A DNA stretch of 13,723 bases, taken from the NCBI GenBank assembly GCA_958435885.1, contig CAUBHZ010000016.1:1-13723 (forward strand), in the 5' to 3' direction. Both the position numbers and the translations under genes were made by a program. The notes under the pieces are model-generated. The model had not been told where the DNA came from and ran no database searches. It worked only from the letters and a program-made list of their open reading frames with translations. Source of the stretch: an uncultured Intestinimonas sp. (GTDB lineage: Bacteria; Bacillota_A; Clostridia; Oscillospirales; Oscillospiraceae). Below are positions 12,071-13,723 of the stretch, one piece after another. How positions within the stretch are numbered: the stretch's first letter is position 1; every line of letters begins with the position of its first letter.

Positions 12071-13723
12071 AGATCGAACTGGCCAAGTCCGCCGGCTTCT
12101 GCTACGGCGTAAAGCGGGCGGTGGAGATGGCGGAGGAGACCGCCATGGCAGGCGGCGCCGTGCTGCTGGGGCCGGTGATCCACAACGACCATGTGGTGGC
12201 CCGTCTGGAACGGGAGGGAGCTGTCCTGGTCCACACGGTGGAGGAGGTCCCGCCTGGCGCGCCGGTGATCCTCCGCTCCCACGGGGAGGCAAAGCGGGTC
12301 CACGAGGCCCTGGAACAGAAGGGATGCCGGATCGTGGATACCGCCTGTCCCAATGTCCAGCGCATCCACAGGCTGGTGGCGGAGGCCGAGGCGAGAGGAA
12401 GGCAGCCGGTCATCATCGGTACCCCTGACCACCCCGAGATCGTGGCCATTGCCGGCTGGTGCCGCCATCCGGTGGTGCTGCCCGACGGAGAGGCCCTGGC
12501 CGCCTGGCTGGCCGAGCGCCCGGAACGGCGGGAAATGCCCCTTTCTCTGGTCTCTCAGACCACATCGACCCGTAAAATTTGGGATCATGCCATAGAAACA
12601 GCAAAAAAAGAGTGTACAAACGCTGAAATTTTTGATACAATATGTAATGCTACGTATATACGGCAGACGGAAGCCCAGGAATTGGCAGCCCGTTGCGACG
12701 TGATGATTGTCATCGGAGATCGCAAAAGCTCCAATACAAAGCGGCTTTCAGAGCTGTGTCGCGCCCTTTGCCCCCGGGTGGTCGCCATCGAGGGGGCGGA
12801 GGAATTGGAACCGGCCTCCTTCGCGGGGGCGGCTTCGATCGGCATCACCGCGGGGGCATCGACGCCCGGGTGGATTATAAAGGAGGTCTATGACAAAATG
12901 AGCGACGAAATCATGGAGATCGAGGAATCCTTCGCTGATCTGCTGGAGAAATCGATCAAGACTTTAAATACAGGAGAGAAGGTCACCGGTGTCGTTACTG
13001 AGATCACGCCCACTGAGATCTACGTGGATCTGGGCACCAAGCACGCTGGCTACATTCCTGTATCCGAGCTGACCGACGATCCCACCGTGAAGGTGGAGGA
13101 CATCGTCAAGGTGGGCGACGAGATCGAGACCTATGTCATGCGCGTCAACGACGCCGAGGGCGTGGTCACCCTGTCCAAGAAGCGTCTGGACACCGTGAAG
13201 AGCTGGGATGACGTGGAGGCCGCCCGCGAGGCCGGCACCGTGGTGGAAGGCGTCATCACCGAGGAGAACAAGGGCGGCGTCGTGGCCTCTGTCAAGGGCG
13301 TGCGCGTGTTCATCCCCGCTTCCCAGACCGGTCTGCCCCGGGACGCTTCCATGAGCGCCCTGCTCAAGCAGAAGGTCCGCATGAAGATCACCGAGGTCAA
13401 CCGTGCCCGCCGCCGCGTGGTGGGCTCCATCCGCGCCGTGGAGCAGGCTGAGCGCGCCGAGAAGGCCGCCAAGGTCTGGGCCGAGATCGAGAACGGCAAG
13501 CACTACAACGGCGTTGTGAAGTCCCTGACCTCTTACGGCGCCTTCGTGGACATCGGCGGCGTGGACGGCATGGTCCACATCTCCGAGCTCTCCTGGAGCC
13601 GCATCAAGCACCCCTCCGAGGTGGTCAGCGTGGGCGACCCCGTGGACGTGTATGTCATCTCCTTCGACCCCGAGAAGAAGAAGATCTCCCTGGGCATGAA
13701 GGACCGGAGCCAGGACCCCTGGA
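12067..13723 (+). CDS. ispH-rpsA: Fused IspH (HMBPP reductase) and ribosomal protein S1, 3' truncated
   Basis: A single uninterrupted frame of 552 codons runs off the window end. Residues 1-277 are 4-hydroxy-3-methylbut-2-enyl diphosphate reductase, the last step of the MEP isoprenoid pathway. The three [4Fe-4S] cysteines are present (C12, C94, C193), as are H39, H72, H122, E124, QTT (164-166), SSN (221-223) and S265. From 278 a complete S1 N-terminus follows (MSDEIMEIEESFADLLEKS), then three S1 RNA-binding domains at about 303-374, 390-458 and 477-546; any further domains lie beyond the window. Such IspH-S1 fusions are known in Clostridia, where S1 helps translation start. The ATG shares ATGA with plsC. 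Codon use becomes more biased in the S1 half (AAG, GTC, CGC, ATC), as expected for a highly expressed ribosomal protein. An internal start is noted separately. Confidence 0.94.
   Translation, partial: MKIELAKSAGFCYGVKRAVEMAEETAMAGGAVLLGPVIHNDHVVARLEREGAVLVHTVEEVPPGAPVILRSHGEAKRVHEALEQKGCRIVDTACPNVQRIHRLVAEAEARGRQPVIIGTPDHPEIVAIAGWCRHPVVLPDGEALAAWLAERPERREMPLSLVSQTTSTRKIWDHAIETAKKECTNAEIFDTICNATYIRQTEAQELAARCDVMIVIGDRKSSNTKRLSELCRALCPRVVAIEGAEELEPASFAGAASIGITAGASTPGWIIKEVYDKMSDEIMEIEESFADLLEKSIKTLNTGEKVTGVVTEITPTEIYVDLGTKHAGYIPVSELTDDPTVKVEDIVKVGDEIETYVMRVNDAEGVVTLSKKRLDTVKSWDDVEAAREAGTVVEGVITEENKGGVVASVKGVRVFIPASQTGLPRDASMSALLKQKVRMKITEVNRARRRVVGSIRAVEQAERAEKAAKVWAEIENGKHYNGVVKSLTSYGAFVDIGGVDGMVHISELSWSRIKHPSEVVSVGDPVDVYVISFDPEKKKISLGMKDRSQDPW
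12613..12641 (+). promoter_or_regulatory. Candidate internal promoter in the ispH half of the fusion
   Basis: TGTACA (12613-12618) and TACAAT (12636-12641) are spaced by 17 nt, matching the sigma-A hexamers at 4/6 and 5/6. They lie in an AT-rich island (about 12575-12665) that stands out inside a GC-rich gene. Transcripts would begin about 250 nt before the internal S1 start. This is sequence pattern only; no expression evidence is available here. Confidence 0.4.
12879..12900 (+). promoter_or_regulatory. Internal ribosome-binding site and ATG at the S1 junction
   Basis: AAAGGAGG (12879-12886) stands 11 nt before an in-frame ATG at 12898. Translation from it would give MSDEIMEIEESFADLL, which resembles the native N-terminus of stand-alone S1 proteins in Firmicutes. 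The site falls in the IspH codons for KEV, a conserved stretch near the IspH C-terminus. Both a fused and a free S1 product are therefore possible. Confidence 0.55.

Noticed and set aside
12964..13611. A 215-codon minus-strand frame rich in His, Asp, Gly and Leu
   Set aside because: It is the antisense shadow of the S1 domains, produced by their strong codon bias.
1..13723. Mobile elements, CRISPR arrays, tRNA or rRNA genes, or a dedicated defence system
   Set aside because: No transposase, integrase, regular direct repeats, cloverleaf or rRNA sequence was seen. The gene content is housekeeping and sporulation.

Overview
The window is a stretch of core chromosome from a GC-rich, spore-forming member of the Firmicutes. 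The best guess is Oscillospirales (Flavonifractor/Intestinimonas-like), inferred from gene order and protein style, not from any search. The evidence is strong purine-rich Shine-Dalgarno (SD) sites, frequent TTG starts, spore genes (gerW, a dacF-type carboxypeptidase), scpA-scpB, and an ispH gene fused in frame to ribosomal protein S1. Every convincing gene lies on the + strand. I see no rRNA, tRNA, CRISPR array, insertion sequence or phage gene.

Region A (1-2500): the 3' end of lon, then ysxC/engB (ribosome-assembly GTPase), a fumarylacetoacetate hydrolase-family enzyme overlapping it by 4 bases, and a small nucleotidyltransferase-fold protein of visibly lower GC. A clear intrinsic terminator closes this unit.

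Region B (2530-8490): a near-consensus sigma-A promoter with an extended -10 starts a tightly packed unit. It holds a PtpB-like phosphatase, a site-2 protease-family membrane metalloprotease, scpA, scpB (condensin partners), a ytfI-like DUF2953 protein, gerW (ytfJ), a D-Ala-D-Ala carboxypeptidase (a possible second promoter precedes it) and an RluB-type pseudouridine synthase. The scpAB, ytfI-gerW and dacF-rluB groupings are familiar from endospore formers and link chromosome segregation, spore formation and wall maturation.

Region C (8490-13723): a second good sigma-A promoter and a structured leader of about 85 nt precede an RpiR-family regulator. It is followed with a 1-nt gap by an HI0933/BaiN-type flavoprotein, then cmk, plsC and ispH-rpsA. 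The last three are joined by 4-base ATGA overlaps. The unit covers nucleotide recycling, phospholipid synthesis, isoprenoid synthesis and translation.

This is mostly ordinary housekeeping DNA, and I did not find a clear new defence, mobile or biosynthetic system. The observations most worth checking are: (1) the IspH-S1 fusion has a strong internal SD and ATG exactly where a free S1 would start, and an AT-rich island with a promoter-like sequence about 260 nt upstream; (2) the structured, unassigned leader before the RpiR gene, with a possible 36-codon ORF overlapping its promoter; (3) a perfect 22-bp palindrome inside ysxC; (4) the low-GC nucleotidyltransferase gene.
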